A DNA stretch of 64,000 bases from Streptomyces fradiae. Lineage in GTDB: Bacteria; Actinomycetota; Actinomycetes; Streptomycetales; Streptomycetaceae. A program made the translations under genes and the position numbers. Location: assembly GCF_041270065.1 (NCBI RefSeq), contig NZ_CP065958.1, forward strand, positions 7,812,001 through 7,876,000, read 5' to 3'. This document shows, piece after piece, positions 34,222 to 43,624 of this stretch (the stretch's first letter is position 1; every line of letters starts with the position of its first letter). The notes below the pieces were generated by a model, which did no database searches, was not told the origin of the DNA, and saw only the letters and a program-made list of their open reading frames with translations.

Positions 34222-34276
34222 TTGACGGCTCTCGGAGGGGCGCTGCTACCTTTCGAAATGTACCGACCGATCGGTC
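34222..34276 (+). promoter_or_regulatory. Promoter and TetR operator upstream of mhpA-like gene
   Basis: TTGACG (34222-34227) and TACCTT (34247-34252), 19 nt apart, form a housekeeping-type promoter. The perfect 12-bp palindrome GACCGATCGGTC (34265-34276) overlaps the expected start point, as a repressor site should. It is followed by a leader of about 100 nt. Confidence 0.6.
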
Positions 34277-34378
34277 CAAAACTTCGCCACGCTTCCCCCT
34301 CGCTTCTCCCCACGCTTCCCCCACGCGCTTCTTTCTCCCTCGCCTTACGCGTTCGAGCCTGACCCACGGAGCCAGCGC

Positions 34379-35923
34379 ATGACCCAGCAGTACGACGCGG
34401 ACGTCGCCATCGTCGGCTACGGCCCGACCGGCGTGATCGCCGCACTCACCCTCGCCCGATACGGCATCTCCGCCGTCGCCCTCGAACGGGACCGGGCCAT
34501 CTACCCCCGGGCCCGGGCCGTGACGGTCAACGACTGGACGATGCGGATCTTCCAGGACCTCGGCATCGACGAGCGGATCGACAAGGTGATCGACCCGCAG
34601 CGGGCCCTGCGCTGGATGACGTACGACCGGACCGAGATCATGCGGATCGAGCACCCGCCGTCCACCCTCGGCCGCACCCCGCGCTTCTACAACATCTACC
34701 AGCCCACCATGGAGGCCGAACTGCGCGCGGCCGTCCGGGAGCGGTACGACGACCTGGTCACCGTGCACTACGGCGACGAGGTCACCGGCATCGAGCAGGA
34801 CGCCGACGGCGTCACCGTCACCTCGACCTCCGACGGGACGACCCGCACCACCCGCGCCCGGTACGCCATCGGCTCCGACGGCGGCAGCAGCGCCACCCGG
34901 TCCCGGATCGGCTGCACACTGCTCGGCGACACCGACAACGTCACCTGGGTGGTCGTCGACTGCCACGTCAAACGCTGGTGGCCCGACCGGGACTTCCTCA
35001 CCTTCTGGTCCGACAAGGAGCGCCCGGTCGTCGACATCGCCCTGTCCGCGGGCAACCACCGCTGGGAGATCCCGCTCAAGCCCGACGAGACCCCGGCCGA
35101 CTACCCGACCAGCGCCGAGCTCTGGCCGCTGCTCAAGGCCCTCGGCGTCTCCGAGGACGACGTCGAGATCCACCAGCACGCCTTCTACCAGCACCACGTC
35201 CGCATGGCCGACACCTTCCGCCAGGGCCGCGTCTTCCTGGCCGGCGACGCGGCGCACCTGATGCCGCCGTGGGCCGGCGCCGGCATGCAGACCGGCATGC
35301 GCGACGCCCACAACCTGGGCTGGAAACTCGCCCGCGTCCTCAAGGGCGAACTCCCCGAGGCCTGGCTCGACACCTACGAGGCGGAGCGCCGCCCCAGCGC
35401 CGCCTTCTACACCGGCCTCGCCGTCGGCCTCGGCCGGGTGATCAAGCAGGAGGTCTCCGCGGAGGAACAGGCCGCCATGAACGCGGTGCCCGAGAACACG
35501 GTCACCCCGTTCGAGCCGCCGCTCACCCGCCCGCCCGTACTCGAAGGCGGCTGGATCCGCGGCGAGACCGGTGACGCCAGCGTCATCGGCCGCATGATCC
35601 CGCAGCCGATCACCGGCGACACCGCCGGCCGGATGGCCCGCCTGGACGAGCACCTCGGCCACCACTTCGTCCTGCTCGGCGACGACATCGACCCGGCGGC
35701 CCTGCTGACGGCCGAGGAGAAGGCCGGCTGGGACGCGCTCGGCGCCCACTACCGCGCGGTGCGCCCGAAGACCGCGCACACCGAGGGCCCGGACGAGCTG
35801 GTCGACCTGGACGAGGTCGTCCTGCCCTGGATGCGCCGCTACGGGGCGCGGGTCGTCGCGGTCCGCCCCGACCGGTTCGTCGCCGCCGCCGACACCCACG
35901 GCCTCGCCGTGCCCGCCCTCTGA
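34379..35923 (+). CDS. mhpA: MhpA-like 3-(3-hydroxyphenyl)propionate-type flavin hydroxylase
   Basis: 514 residues of a class A flavoprotein monooxygenase. The FAD site GYGPTGVIAALTLAR is near 17, a DG-type motif SDGGSS near 165, and GDAAHLMPPWAGAGMQTGMRDAHNLGWKL (about 288-316) is the second FAD motif. The C-terminal thioredoxin-like domain is short. It ortho-hydroxylates a 3-hydroxyphenyl acid to the catechol cleaved by the next gene product. The phenylpropionate substrate is inferred from family resemblance and neighbours; other 3-hydroxyaryl acids are possible. It is followed by the dioxygenase after 17 nt. Confidence 0.82.
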   Translation: MTQQYDADVAIVGYGPTGVIAALTLARYGISAVALERDRAIYPRARAVTVNDWTMRIFQDLGIDERIDKVIDPQRALRWMTYDRTEIMRIEHPPSTLGRTPRFYNIYQPTMEAELRAAVRERYDDLVTVHYGDEVTGIEQDADGVTVTSTSDGTTRTTRARYAIGSDGGSSATRSRIGCTLLGDTDNVTWVVVDCHVKRWWPDRDFLTFWSDKERPVVDIALSAGNHRWEIPLKPDETPADYPTSAELWPLLKALGVSEDDVEIHQHAFYQHHVRMADTFRQGRVFLAGDAAHLMPPWAGAGMQTGMRDAHNLGWKLARVLKGELPEAWLDTYEAERRPSAAFYTGLAVGLGRVIKQEVSAEEQAAMNAVPENTVTPFEPPLTRPPVLEGGWIRGETGDASVIGRMIPQPITGDTAGRMARLDEHLGHHFVLLGDDIDPAALLTAEEKAGWDALGAHYRAVRPKTAHTEGPDELVDLDEVVLPWMRRYGARVVAVRPDRFVAAADTHGLAVPAL

Positions 35924-35940
35924 GAGCAAGGAGAAAAGTC

Positions 35941-36873
35941 TTGTCCGGTGTCAAGGAACTCGGATACGTCGTCTACGAGGTGAGCGGCCTCGCCGACTGG
36001 GAGCGCTTCGGCGTCGACCTGCTCGGCATGCAGCTCGGCGAGAAGACCGGCGACGGCTTCACCCTCCGTACCGACGAGAAGGCCCACCGCTGGATCGTCA
36101 CCGAAGGCCCGGCCGACGACCTGGTCGCCACCGGTTACGAGGTCGAGGGCGCCGACGCGCTCGACGCCCTGGTCGAGCGGCTGCGCGCGGCCGACGTCGA
36201 GGTCAGCGAGGGCGACGCGGCACTCGCCGCCGCCCGCAAGGTCGACCGGATCTTCCTCACCGCCGACCCGATGGGCAACCGCATCGAGCTGGTCGACGGC
36301 CTCGCCGACGCCGCCACCCCCTTCGAGTCCGCGTCGCTGCTCGGCGGCTTCGTGACCGGCGCCGGCGGCGCGGGCCACCAGGTCCTGCTGACGCCCGGCG
36401 TCTCCCGCGAGACGTACCTGGCCTTCTACGTCGACCTGCTCGGGTTCAAGGTCAGCGACATCATCATCGAGGAACTCGCTCCGGGCGTCTTCGCCGACCT
36501 GATCTTCCTGCACTGCAACCCCCGCCACCACAGCGTCGCGCTCGGCGACATGCCCTTCCCCAAGAGCACCCACCACTTCATGGTCGAGGTCGACGACATC
36601 CGCGACGTCGGCCTGGCCTGGGACCGCTGCCTGGCCGCCCACCAGCCCTTCCACATGACCCTGGGCATGCACCCCAACGACCAGATGTTCAGCTTCTACG
36701 TCGAGACGCCCTCGGGCTTCAACGTCGAGTACGGCTGGGGAGGCATCCTCATCGACGACGCGACCTGGGAGGTCAAGACCCTCGACAAGCTCAACAGCTG
36801 GGGTCACATGCCCGCGGGTCCGGTGGCGGAGATGCTCGCCGCCGGCGCCGCCAACTCGAAGATCGGACACTGA
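35941..36873 (+). CDS. Type I extradiol ring-cleavage dioxygenase (VOC fold, BphC-like)
   Basis: 310 residues, a two-domain vicinal-oxygen-chelate dioxygenase. The iron ligands are in BphC-like positions: H146 (GAGHQVLL), H211 or H212 (STHHFMVEVDD) and E263 (GFNVEYGW). It opens the catechol ring at the meta position. E. coli MhpB is the unrelated LigB type, so this pathway uses a different enzyme class for the same step. The start is TTG 35941, with AAGGAG 9 nt upstream, which decides the start. 1 nt separates it from the hydrolase gene. Confidence 0.9.
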   Translation: MSGVKELGYVVYEVSGLADWERFGVDLLGMQLGEKTGDGFTLRTDEKAHRWIVTEGPADDLVATGYEVEGADALDALVERLRAADVEVSEGDAALAAARKVDRIFLTADPMGNRIELVDGLADAATPFESASLLGGFVTGAGGAGHQVLLTPGVSRETYLAFYVDLLGFKVSDIIIEELAPGVFADLIFLHCNPRHHSVALGDMPFPKSTHHFMVEVDDIRDVGLAWDRCLAAHQPFHMTLGMHPNDQMFSFYVETPSGFNVEYGWGGILIDDATWEVKTLDKLNSWGHMPAGPVAEMLAAGAANSKIGH

Positions 36874-36874
36874 C

Positions 36875-37714
36875 GTGGCACTCGACCCGAACGTCATCGG
36901 CAAGGACGTCCAGACGCCGCGCTGGAAGATCCACTACTACGAGGCCGGCGAGGGCCACCCGGTCGTGCTGCTGCACGGCGGCGGCCCGGGCGCGACCGGC
37001 TGGAGCAACTACCAGCCCAACATCGAGGCGCTCGCCCGGCACTTCCGCGTCATCGCGCCCGACATGCCCGGCTGGGGCGACTCCGACGCGGTCGACTTCG
37101 CCACCATCGACCACGTCGAGGTCCTCGTCGAGCTCTTCGACGCGCTCGGCATCGACAAGGCGGCCATCGTCGGGAACTCGATGGGCGGCCACAACTCCAT
37201 CCGCTTCACCGTCGAACACCCCGAGCGGATCTCGCACCTGATCACCATGGGCCCGCCGATCCAGCCCAAGCCGTTCCTGTTCGGCGCGGGCGGCCCCAGC
37301 GAGGGCATCAAGATCATGTACGGGACCTACCAGGACCCCAGCCCGGAGATGTTCGAGCGGCTCGTCGAGATCATGGTCTTCGACAAGGAGAGGTTCGCCA
37401 GCCCCGAGCTGATGCGTGAGCGCTCCGCCAATGCCCTGAAGCATCCCGAGCACCTCGAGAACGTCGCGAAGAGGATCCCCTTCGCGCCCATCCCGATCTG
37501 GGTCGACCAGTCCCGGCTCGGCGACATCACCGCACCGACCCTGCTCATCCACGGCCGCGATGACCGCGTTGCCACCATGGAGGGTTCGATGATGCTCAAC
37601 GCCGCGATACCCGACTCCCGCGCCCACATCATCAACCGCTGCGGCCACTGGGCCCAGCTGGAGCACGCCGACGAGTTCAACCGGCTGGTCACGGACTTCG
37701 TCATCAACAACTGA
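36875..37714 (+). CDS. mhpC: Meta-cleavage product C-C hydrolase (MhpC/BphD-like)
   Basis: 279 residues of an alpha/beta hydrolase. The oxyanion loop is LLHGGGPGATGWSNY, the nucleophile S102 is in GNSMGGHN, the acid is in HGRDDRVATMEGS, and the histidine is in NRCGHWAQLEH. This is the classical arrangement of 2-hydroxy-6-oxo-dienoate hydrolases, which split the ring-fission product to an acid and 2-hydroxypenta-2,4-dienoate. The latter is the substrate of the hydratase at 43625. GTG start directly after the dioxygenase stop. Confidence 0.9.
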   Translation: MALDPNVIGKDVQTPRWKIHYYEAGEGHPVVLLHGGGPGATGWSNYQPNIEALARHFRVIAPDMPGWGDSDAVDFATIDHVEVLVELFDALGIDKAAIVGNSMGGHNSIRFTVEHPERISHLITMGPPIQPKPFLFGAGGPSEGIKIMYGTYQDPSPEMFERLVEIMVFDKERFASPELMRERSANALKHPEHLENVAKRIPFAPIPIWVDQSRLGDITAPTLLIHGRDDRVATMEGSMMLNAAIPDSRAHIINRCGHWAQLEHADEFNRLVTDFVINN

Positions 37715-37733
37715 CACTCGTTCGAGCCCGAGC

Positions 37734-37784
37734 AGGGCCTGTACGACACCGCCGACGTGAGGGCGGCGGTGCCGTACAGGCCCT
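37734..37784. terminator. Bidirectional terminator, 20-bp stem
   Basis: Arms 37734-37753 and 37765-37784 match at 19 of 20 positions around an 11-nt loop, between the convergent hydrolase and IclR genes. Confidence 0.85.
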
Positions 37785-37805
37785 CTCGCCTGTCGGGGAA
37801 CCGGG

Positions 37806-38588
37806 TCAGGGACCCTCGTCGCCGAGACCCCGCTCCAGGGCGTGCGCCGCCGCCTCCAGGGTGGCGACCAGGGACCGCAGCCGGTGCGGGTCGTAGCGCA
37901 CGCTGGGCAGCGACACCGACAGACCCGCCAGCGCGGTGCCCTCCCGGTCGCGGACCGGGACGCCGACGGCGACCAGGCCGCGCTCGGAACGCCCCCGGTT
38001 GACGGCGAAGCCGTTGCGCCGCAGCCGCCGCAACTCCGCCCGCAACCGGTCGGGATCCGGCCGGTCCGCCGGGCGCTCCCGGTACCGCTCGGCGGCGTAC
38101 ACCTCGTCGAGCTCCTCGTCGGAGAGGTCGGCGAGCAGCAGCAGGCCCGCCGTGGTGCGGTGGGCCGGGAACACCATGCCCTCGCGGGAGCCGACCCGCA
38201 GGGCCTGCCCGCACTCGACGCTGGCGATGAACCGCACCGTGTCCCCGGTGCGCACGATCAGGTTCGCGGTCTCGTCGAGGAGGTCGACGACCCGGTGCAG
38301 ATGGGGCAGGGCCGCGGTCCGCAGCCGGGAGACCAGCGACTGGGAGTGCGAGGCCAGCTCCAGGACCGGGCCCGCGCGGTACTCGCGGTCGTCGCCCTGC
38401 ACGGCGAAGTCCCGGTAGACCAGCATCGCCAGGATCCGGTGGGCGGTCGACCGTGCCACGCCCAGGCGTTCGGCGATCTGCGACACGCTCGCGCCGCCCT
38501 CCAGCTGCAGGATGGTCGCCGCACGCAGGGCGTGGTCCACGCTGGCGATGGGGTAGGGCGGCGGGGTCTTGAGCGGCTTGTCGTCCAT
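37806..38588 (-). CDS. IclR-family regulator of the gentisate operon (probable)
   Basis: 260 residues. The N-terminal winged helix contains SVDHALRAATILQLEGGASVSQIAERLGVARSTAHRILAMLVYRDFAV. The C-terminal IclR ligand domain contains RVGSREGMVFPAHRTTAGLLLLADLS and a late NRGRSERGLVAVGVPVRD. It is divergent from the gentisate dioxygenase gene with a palindromic box between. It should respond to gentisate or 3-hydroxybenzoate, as other IclR proteins of aromatic pathways do. Confidence 0.9.
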   Translation of the reverse strand: MDDKPLKTPPPYPIASVDHALRAATILQLEGGASVSQIAERLGVARSTAHRILAMLVYRDFAVQGDDREYRAGPVLELASHSQSLVSRLRTAALPHLHRVVDLLDETANLIVRTGDTVRFIASVECGQALRVGSREGMVFPAHRTTAGLLLLADLSDEELDEVYAAERYRERPADRPDPDRLRAELRRLRRNGFAVNRGRSERGLVAVGVPVRDREGTALAGLSVSLPSVRYDPHRLRSLVATLEAAAHALERGLGDEGP

Positions 38589-38639
38589 TGGCTTGCTCCG
38601 GTGTTCTCCCGGGACGGATCTGCTCCCATCATAGGGACG

Positions 38640-38678
38640 TTCTGTTGTGCAGAATCTTCATGTTCTTCAGAGAAGAAC
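38640..38678. promoter_or_regulatory. IclR operator candidates upstream of gentisate dioxygenase
   Basis: Two dyads lie side by side: TTCTG-N5-CAGAA (38640-38654) and the perfect GTTCTTC-AGA-GAAGAAC (38662-38678). The second lies 17 nt before the GTG start. They share the TTCT/AGAA half-site, suggesting two dimers of the divergent IclR protein. If ATG 38660 were the true start, the second box would be coding, which argues for GTG 38696. Confidence 0.65.
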
Positions 38679-38695
38679 GGCGCACGCTGGGCCTT

Positions 38696-39856
38696 GTGAC
38701 GCACTCCTCCCTTGCCCATGACATCGCCTCGGGCTCCCCGGTACGGCTGCAGGCCGTCGCCGCGGAGGGGCAGCCCGAGGTCACCTCGGCCCTCGAAGAG
38801 CTGTACCGCGGCTTCGAGAACGAGCTGCTCGTCCCGCTGTGGACCGAGATCGGCGACCTGATGCCGGCCCACCCGCGCTCCCGCGCCGTACCGCACCTCT
38901 GGCGCTGGCAGCGGCTGCGGGAACTGGCCGACCAGGCCGGACAGCTCGTACCGGTCGGCCGCGGCGGCGAGCGCCGGGCCATCGCCCTGGCCAACCCCTC
39001 TCTCGGCGGCCGGCCGTTCGCCACCCCGACGCTGTGGGCGGCCATCCAGTACCTGATGCCCGGCGAGGACGCCCCCGAGCACCGCCACACCCAGCACGCC
39101 TTCCGCTTCGTCGTCGAGGGCTCGGGCGTCTGGACGGTTGTCGGCGGCGACCCGGTGCCGATGAACCGCGGCGACTTCCTCCCGCAGGCCGGCTGGAACT
39201 GGCACGCCCACCACAACGCCACCGCCGAGCCGATGGCCTGGATCGACGGCCTGGACATCCCCTTCCAGTACGTCACCGAGACCCAGTTCTTCGAGTTCGG
39301 CCGCGACGAGATCACGGACGCCGAGCGGATCACCCCCGAGCGGTCCCGCTCCGAGCGCCTGTGGGGCCACCCGGGCCTGCGCCCGCTGTCGGCCACCCCG
39401 ACCGCACCGGGCAGCCCGTTGCTCTCCTACAAGTGGGAGTACACCGACGCCGCCCTGCGCGACCAGCTCCTCCTGGAGAAGGAGGGGTTCGGCGGCACCG
39501 TCGAGCCCGGCCACGCCGCGGTGCGCTACGCGAACCCGCACGACGGCTCCGACGTGCTGCCCACCCTCCGCGCCGAGTTCCACCGCATCGCCCGCGGCGC
39601 CGAGACCGCTCCCGTGCGCGAGACCGGCTCCTCCGTCTACCAGGTCTTCGACGGCTCCGGCACGGTCACCGTCGGCGACAAGTCCTGGACGGTCGGCCGC
39701 GGCGACCTGTTCGTCGTCCCGTCCTGGGCGCCGTTCTCCGCCCGCTCCGAGGCCGCCCGGAGCGACTCCGACTCCGGCGCCCTCGACCTCTTCCGCTTCT
39801 CCGACGCGCCCGTCTTCGAGGCGCTCAAGCTCCACCGCACCCAGAAGGACGCCTGA
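38696..39856 (+). CDS. Gentisate 1,2-dioxygenase
   Basis: 386 residues, a bicupin. The first barrel has the family signature PGEDAPEHRHTQHAFRFVVEG with the iron-binding histidines. The second barrel has YQVFDGSGTVTVGDKSW and GRGDLFVVPSWAPFSA. It opens gentisate (2,5-dihydroxybenzoate) to maleylpyruvate. The next genes encode the following two steps and the enzyme that makes gentisate. Start GTG 38696 is chosen because the operator lies upstream; ATG 38660 is possible. It ends 2 nt before the hydrolase gene. Confidence 0.92.
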   Translation: MTHSSLAHDIASGSPVRLQAVAAEGQPEVTSALEELYRGFENELLVPLWTEIGDLMPAHPRSRAVPHLWRWQRLRELADQAGQLVPVGRGGERRAIALANPSLGGRPFATPTLWAAIQYLMPGEDAPEHRHTQHAFRFVVEGSGVWTVVGGDPVPMNRGDFLPQAGWNWHAHHNATAEPMAWIDGLDIPFQYVTETQFFEFGRDEITDAERITPERSRSERLWGHPGLRPLSATPTAPGSPLLSYKWEYTDAALRDQLLLEKEGFGGTVEPGHAAVRYANPHDGSDVLPTLRAEFHRIARGAETAPVRETGSSVYQVFDGSGTVTVGDKSWTVGRGDLFVVPSWAPFSARSEAARSDSDSGALDLFRFSDAPVFEALKLHRTQKDA

Positions 39857-39858
39857 CC

Positions 39859-40686
39859 ATGAAGCTCGCCACCCTCCGCACCCCCGACGGCACCCGGGCG
39901 GTCCGCCTCGACGGCGACGTCCACGTCGACCTCGGCCACGCCGACCTGGGCGAGCTGTTCGCCCAGCCCGACTGGCGGGCGCAGGCCGCCGCCGCGGCCG
40001 GCCCCACGTACCCCGTCGCCGGCGCAGACTTCGCCCCGGTCGTCCCGAACCCCTCCAAGGTCGTCTGCGTCGGCCACAACTACACCAACCACATCAAGGA
40101 GATGGGCCGGGAGCTCCCCGATTACCCGACCCTCTTCCCGAAGTTCGCCGAGACCCTGATCGGCGCCGGCGACGCCATCGTCAAGCCCGCCGAGACCGAC
40201 GCCCTCGACTGGGAGGTCGAACTGGCCGTCGTCATCGGCGAGCAGGTGCGCCGCGCCGACGACCAGCAGGCCGCCGACGCCATCGCCGGCTTCACCGTCA
40301 TGAACGACATCTCGGTCCGCGACTGGCAGTTCCGCACCATCGAGTGGACCCAGGGCAAGATCTGGGAGGCCTCCACCCCGGTCGGCCCGTACGTCGTCAC
40401 CCCCGACGAGGTCGGCGGCGTCCGCCCCGCCCTCAAGGTCCGCACGGCCGTCGACGGGCAGGTCATGCAGCAGGACGACACCGGCACCCTGCTCTTCGAC
40501 CCGGTCTTCCTCGTGAAGTACATCTCCACCGTCATCACCCTGCGCCCCGGCGACATCATCGCCACCGGCACCCCGGCCGGCGTAGGCAACGCCCGCGACC
40601 CCAAGGTCTTCCTGCTCCCCGGCCAGACCGTGGTCACCGAGATCGACGGCCTCGGCGCCTGCACCAACCAGGTGGTCGCGGGATGA
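39859..40686 (+). CDS. Fumarylpyruvate hydrolase (FAH family)
   Basis: 275 residues of the fumarylacetoacetate hydrolase fold. KVVCVGHNYTNHIKEMG, FPKFAETLIG, the metal-binding DWEVELAVVIG (E-x-E), GFTVMNDISVRDWQ with its aspartate, and the late GDIIATGTPAGVG are all present. In this operon it should split fumarylpyruvate to fumarate and pyruvate, the last step of the gentisate route. The stop overlaps the isomerase ATG (ATGA). Confidence 0.92.
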   Translation: MKLATLRTPDGTRAVRLDGDVHVDLGHADLGELFAQPDWRAQAAAAAGPTYPVAGADFAPVVPNPSKVVCVGHNYTNHIKEMGRELPDYPTLFPKFAETLIGAGDAIVKPAETDALDWEVELAVVIGEQVRRADDQQAADAIAGFTVMNDISVRDWQFRTIEWTQGKIWEASTPVGPYVVTPDEVGGVRPALKVRTAVDGQVMQQDDTGTLLFDPVFLVKYISTVITLRPGDIIATGTPAGVGNARDPKVFLLPGQTVVTEIDGLGACTNQVVAG

Positions 40687-41438
40687 CGAGCACCAGCACT
40701 GGTATCGACCGTACGAGCACCGGCGCCGGCGTCCGGACCTTCACCGACGCCCGCCGCTGGGCCGTCATCGGCGCCGAGCTGACCTTCGAGGCCGTCGCCG
40801 GACTCGACGACGCCGGCTACGCGGCACCCAGCGCCCTGCCCGGCTGGACCCGCGCCCACGTCGCCGCGCACGTCGCCGCCAACGCCGAGGCCCTGTCCAA
40901 CCTGGTCCACTGGGCCGCCACCGGCGAACCCACCCCGATGTACGCCTCGCCCGAGGAACGCGCCGCCGGCATCGAACGCGGCCGCGCCCTGCCGGCCGCC
41001 CGGCTGACCGCCTGGCTGCGCCGCTCGGCGGACGCCCTGGAGGCGTCGATGGACGAGCTCACCGACGGACAGTGGCGGCACGAGGTCGTCACCGCCCAGG
41101 GCCGTACCGTCCCCGCCACCGAACTGCCCTGGATGCGCTCCCGCGAGGTCTGCGTCCACGCCGTCGACCTGGCGACCGGCGTCACCTTCGCCGACCTGCC
41201 GGGCGACTTCCTCGTCGCCCTGTGCGACGACGTCGCCGCCAAGCGCGCCGCCGCCCCCGGCCCGGCCGTGACCCTGCGGGCCGGGGCCATCGGCGCCGGC
41301 TGGGAGCTGCCGGGCGAGGGCGAGCCCGTCCTGGTCACCGGCGAACTCCACGACATCACCGCCTACCTCACCGGACGGGCCGCCGGCCCGCGCGCCGCCG
41401 ACGGCTCACCCGCCCCCGCGCTCGGCGCCTGGCTCTGA
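40683..41438 (+). CDS. Mycothiol-dependent maleylpyruvate isomerase
   Basis: 251 residues of the DinB-like MDMPI family. [20 protein letters not shown] supplies the first zinc histidine, and [12 protein letters not shown] supplies the E-x3-H pair, matching the Corynebacterium enzyme's H52/E144/H148 arrangement. A C-terminal sterol-carrier-like part follows. It isomerises maleylpyruvate to fumarylpyruvate using mycothiol, a thiol restricted to actinobacteria. It is coupled to the hydrolase by a 4-nt overlap. Confidence 0.92.
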   Translation: MTSTSTGIDRTSTGAGVRTFTDARRWAVIGAELTFEAVAGLDDAGYAAPSALPGWTRAHVAAHVAANAEALSNLVHWAATGEPTPMYASPEERAAGIERGRALPAARLTAWLRRSADALEASMDELTDGQWRHEVVTAQGRTVPATELPWMRSREVCVHAVDLATGVTFADLPGDFLVALCDDVAAKRAAAPGPAVTLRAGAIGAGWELPGEGEPVLVTGELHDITAYLTGRAAGPRAADGSPAPALGAWL

Positions 41439-41455
41439 GAGGAACACACACCGTC

Positions 41456-42739
41456 ATGACCACTGGAACCACCCCTGCCGGGCAGCCCGATGTCATCGTC
41501 GTCGGTGGCGGCATCGGCGGCCTCAGCACCGCCTACGCCCTGACCCGTCAGGGCCTGAAGGTCCGCGTCCTCGAACAGGCCCCGGAGTACGGCGAGGTCG
41601 GCGCCGGCCTGCAGATCGCCCCCAACTGCACCCGCATCCTCCACGAGTACGGCCTGCTCGACGAGGCCAAGGCGCTGGGCGTCGTCCCGGAGAACATGGT
41701 CATGCGGGACGCGCTCGACTCCCGGGAGCTGACCCGGCTCGACCTGCGCGACCTCGAACGCCGCTACGGCTTCCCGTACATGGTCATCCACCGCAGCGAC
41801 CTGCACGGCATCTTCCTGCGCGCCTGCGAGCGGGCGGGCGTCGAGCTGCTCAACAACCAGACCGTCGTCGCCTACGAGAACACCGAGGGCGGCGCCCTGG
41901 TCCGCCTCAAGGACGGCCGCGTCGAGTCCGCGCCGCTGGTCGTGGCCGCCGACGGACTGCACTCGGTGGCCCGCCGCGACCTGATCGGCGACGAGCCGGT
42001 CAGCTCCTCGTACGTGGCCTACCGCGCTGCCGTCCCGTTCGAGCAGGTCAAGGACAACGGCGTCGCGGAGAACGACGTCACCGTGTACGTCGGCCCGCAG
42101 CGCCACTTCGTGCAGTACGCGCTGCGCGGCGGCGAGATGTTCAACCAGGTCGCCGTGTTCGAGTCGCCCAGGGCGATGGCCGGTCAGGACGACTGGGGCA
42201 CCCCCGACGAGCTGGACGCGGCCTTCGAAGGCAGCTGCGACACCGTCCTCAAGGGCGTCCCGCTGATGTGGCGGGACCGCTGGTGGCGGATGTTCGACCG
42301 CGACCCGATCGAGACCTGGGTGCACGGCCGGATCGCCCTCCTCGGCGACGCCGCGCACCCGCCGCTCCAGTACATGGCGCAGGGCGCGATCATGGCCATC
42401 GAGGACGGCTGGGTGCTCGCGCAGCACTACGCGCGCCTCGCCGAGGCCGCCCCGGCGGGCGCCGCGCCGGACTGGGACGGTGCCCTCGCCGCGTACGAGG
42501 CGGTCCGGGTGGAGCACTGCCGCCGGGTGCAGACCACGGCCCGCGCCTGGGGCGAGCTGTGGCACGTCGACGGGGTGGCCCGGGAGCAGCGCAACGCGAT
42601 CATGAGGGCGCGGGACGCGTACGACTACTCCTTCACCGACTGGGTGTACGGCCCGACCGCGCTGACGCCGGACGAGGAGCCGGAGATGTTCACGCCGATC
42701 CCGCTCTCCTCGGCGGCCGTCGAGGAGCCGGTGGCCTGA
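41456..42739 (+). CDS. 3-Hydroxybenzoate 6-hydroxylase (flavin monooxygenase)
   Basis: 427 residues. The FAD site is [35 protein letters not shown] follows, the DG motif is [13 protein letters not shown], and the second FAD motif is [30 protein letters not shown]. The GDAAHP and PLQYMAQGA pattern is that of salicylate and 3-hydroxybenzoate 6-hydroxylases. With gentisate dioxygenase in the same operon, the reaction is 3-hydroxybenzoate to gentisate. The start is ATG 41456; the purine-rich site GAGAGGAA is rather far upstream (about 13 nt). Confidence 0.88.
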   Translation: MTTGTTPAGQPDVIVVGGGIGGLSTAYALTRQGLKVRVLEQAPEYGEVGAGLQIAPNCTRILHEYGLLDEAKALGVVPENMVMRDALDSRELTRLDLRDLERRYGFPYMVIHRSDLHGIFLRACERAGVELLNNQTVVAYENTEGGALVRLKDGRVESAPLVVAADGLHSVARRDLIGDEPVSSSYVAYRAAVPFEQVKDNGVAENDVTVYVGPQRHFVQYALRGGEMFNQVAVFESPRAMAGQDDWGTPDELDAAFEGSCDTVLKGVPLMWRDRWWRMFDRDPIETWVHGRIALLGDAAHPPLQYMAQGAIMAIEDGWVLAQHYARLAEAAPAGAAPDWDGALAAYEAVRVEHCRRVQTTARAWGELWHVDGVAREQRNAIMRARDAYDYSFTDWVYGPTALTPDEEPEMFTPIPLSSAAVEEPVA

Positions 42740-42756
42740 CCTCCTCACGCCCGACC

Positions 42757-42797
42757 GGTGGCCGGGGGCGACGCGCAACGCGTCGCCCCCGGCCACC
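42757..42797. terminator. Bidirectional terminator, 19-bp perfect stem
   Basis: Perfect arms 42757-42775 and 42779-42797 around a 3-nt CAA loop, between the convergent hydroxylase and second IclR genes. Confidence 0.9.
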
Positions 42798-42804
42798 CGT
42801 TGTT

Positions 42805-43554
42805 TCAGGGCCGCCGGCGGGCCAGCGTGGAGCCCAGGGCCGTGGCCGCGGCGCGTACGGCGTTGGCGTGCGACTCGGGGCGGAAGCGCCCGACCGGGCC
42901 GGTCACGCTGACGGCGGCGACCGCCGTCCGCCCGTCGGGGGCCAGGACCGGAGCGGCGACGCAGAGCAGCCCGGGCGTCGACTCCTCGCGCTCGTAGGCG
43001 ACCCCGGTCTCGACGGCCTTGTCGAGCTGCCGGCGCAGCAGCCCCGGGGCGATCACGGTGTGCGGGGTACGCCGTTCGAGCGGGCCGGTCAGGACGGCGG
43101 TCCGCTCCTCCTCCCCGGCATGGGCGAGCAGCACCTTGCCGATGGCCGTGCAGTGCAGCGGCATCCGCCCGCCGGTGCGGGACGGCGTCCTGGCCTGCCG
43201 GTGGCCGCCGATCTTGGCGACATAGACGACCTCGTGTCCCTCGCGCACCCCGAGGTGCACCGTCTCGTGGGTCCGCTCGTAGAGATCCTGGAGGAACGGC
43301 ATCGCCATTTCGAGCAGGGTCCGTTCGGCGGCGGCGCGCATGCCGAGCTCGAAGAGACCGCCGGAGAGCCGGTAGCCGTGCTCGGTCTTGTCGAGCAGCC
43401 GGTGGTGCACGAGATCCCCGGCCACGCGATGGACGCTGCCCTTGGCCAGACCCGTACGCCGCACCAGTTCGGCCAGCGGCAGCACGGAGTCGGCCGGGCC
43501 GAACGCCCGCAGGATCGCCAGTGCCTTGCCCAGGACGGTGTCGCTGTCCTCCAT
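42805..43554 (-). CDS. IclR-family regulator of the meta-pathway tail operon (probable)
   Basis: 249 residues. The winged helix contains [43 protein letters not shown]. The ligand domain contains [23 protein letters not shown] and a late [17 protein letters not shown]. It is divergent from the hydratase-dehydrogenase-aldolase operon across a 70-bp gap that holds a 21-bp dyad. It is distinct in sequence from the first IclR (37806), so the two halves of the pathway answer to separate regulators. Confidence 0.9.
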   Translation of the reverse strand: MEDSDTVLGKALAILRAFGPADSVLPLAELVRRTGLAKGSVHRVAGDLVHHRLLDKTEHGYRLSGGLFELGMRAAAERTLLEMAMPFLQDLYERTHETVHLGVREGHEVVYVAKIGGHRQARTPSRTGGRMPLHCTAIGKVLLAHAGEEERTAVLTGPLERRTPHTVIAPGLLRRQLDKAVETGVAYEREESTPGLLCVAAPVLAPDGRTAVAAVSVTGPVGRFRPESHANAVRAAATALGSTLARRRP

Positions 43555-43561
43555 GAGAAGA

Positions 43562-43582
43562 GCGTACCGCTGAGTGGAACGC
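43562..43582. promoter_or_regulatory. IclR operator candidate upstream of the hydratase
   Basis: GCGTACC-N7-GGAACGC, arms matching at 6 of 7 positions, lies 8 bp from the IclR start and 43 bp from the hydratase ATG. Confidence 0.55.
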
Positions 43583-43624
43583 CTTCATGGAGCTCGCCCC
43601 TCCCCGTACCCCAGATTGGATGCC

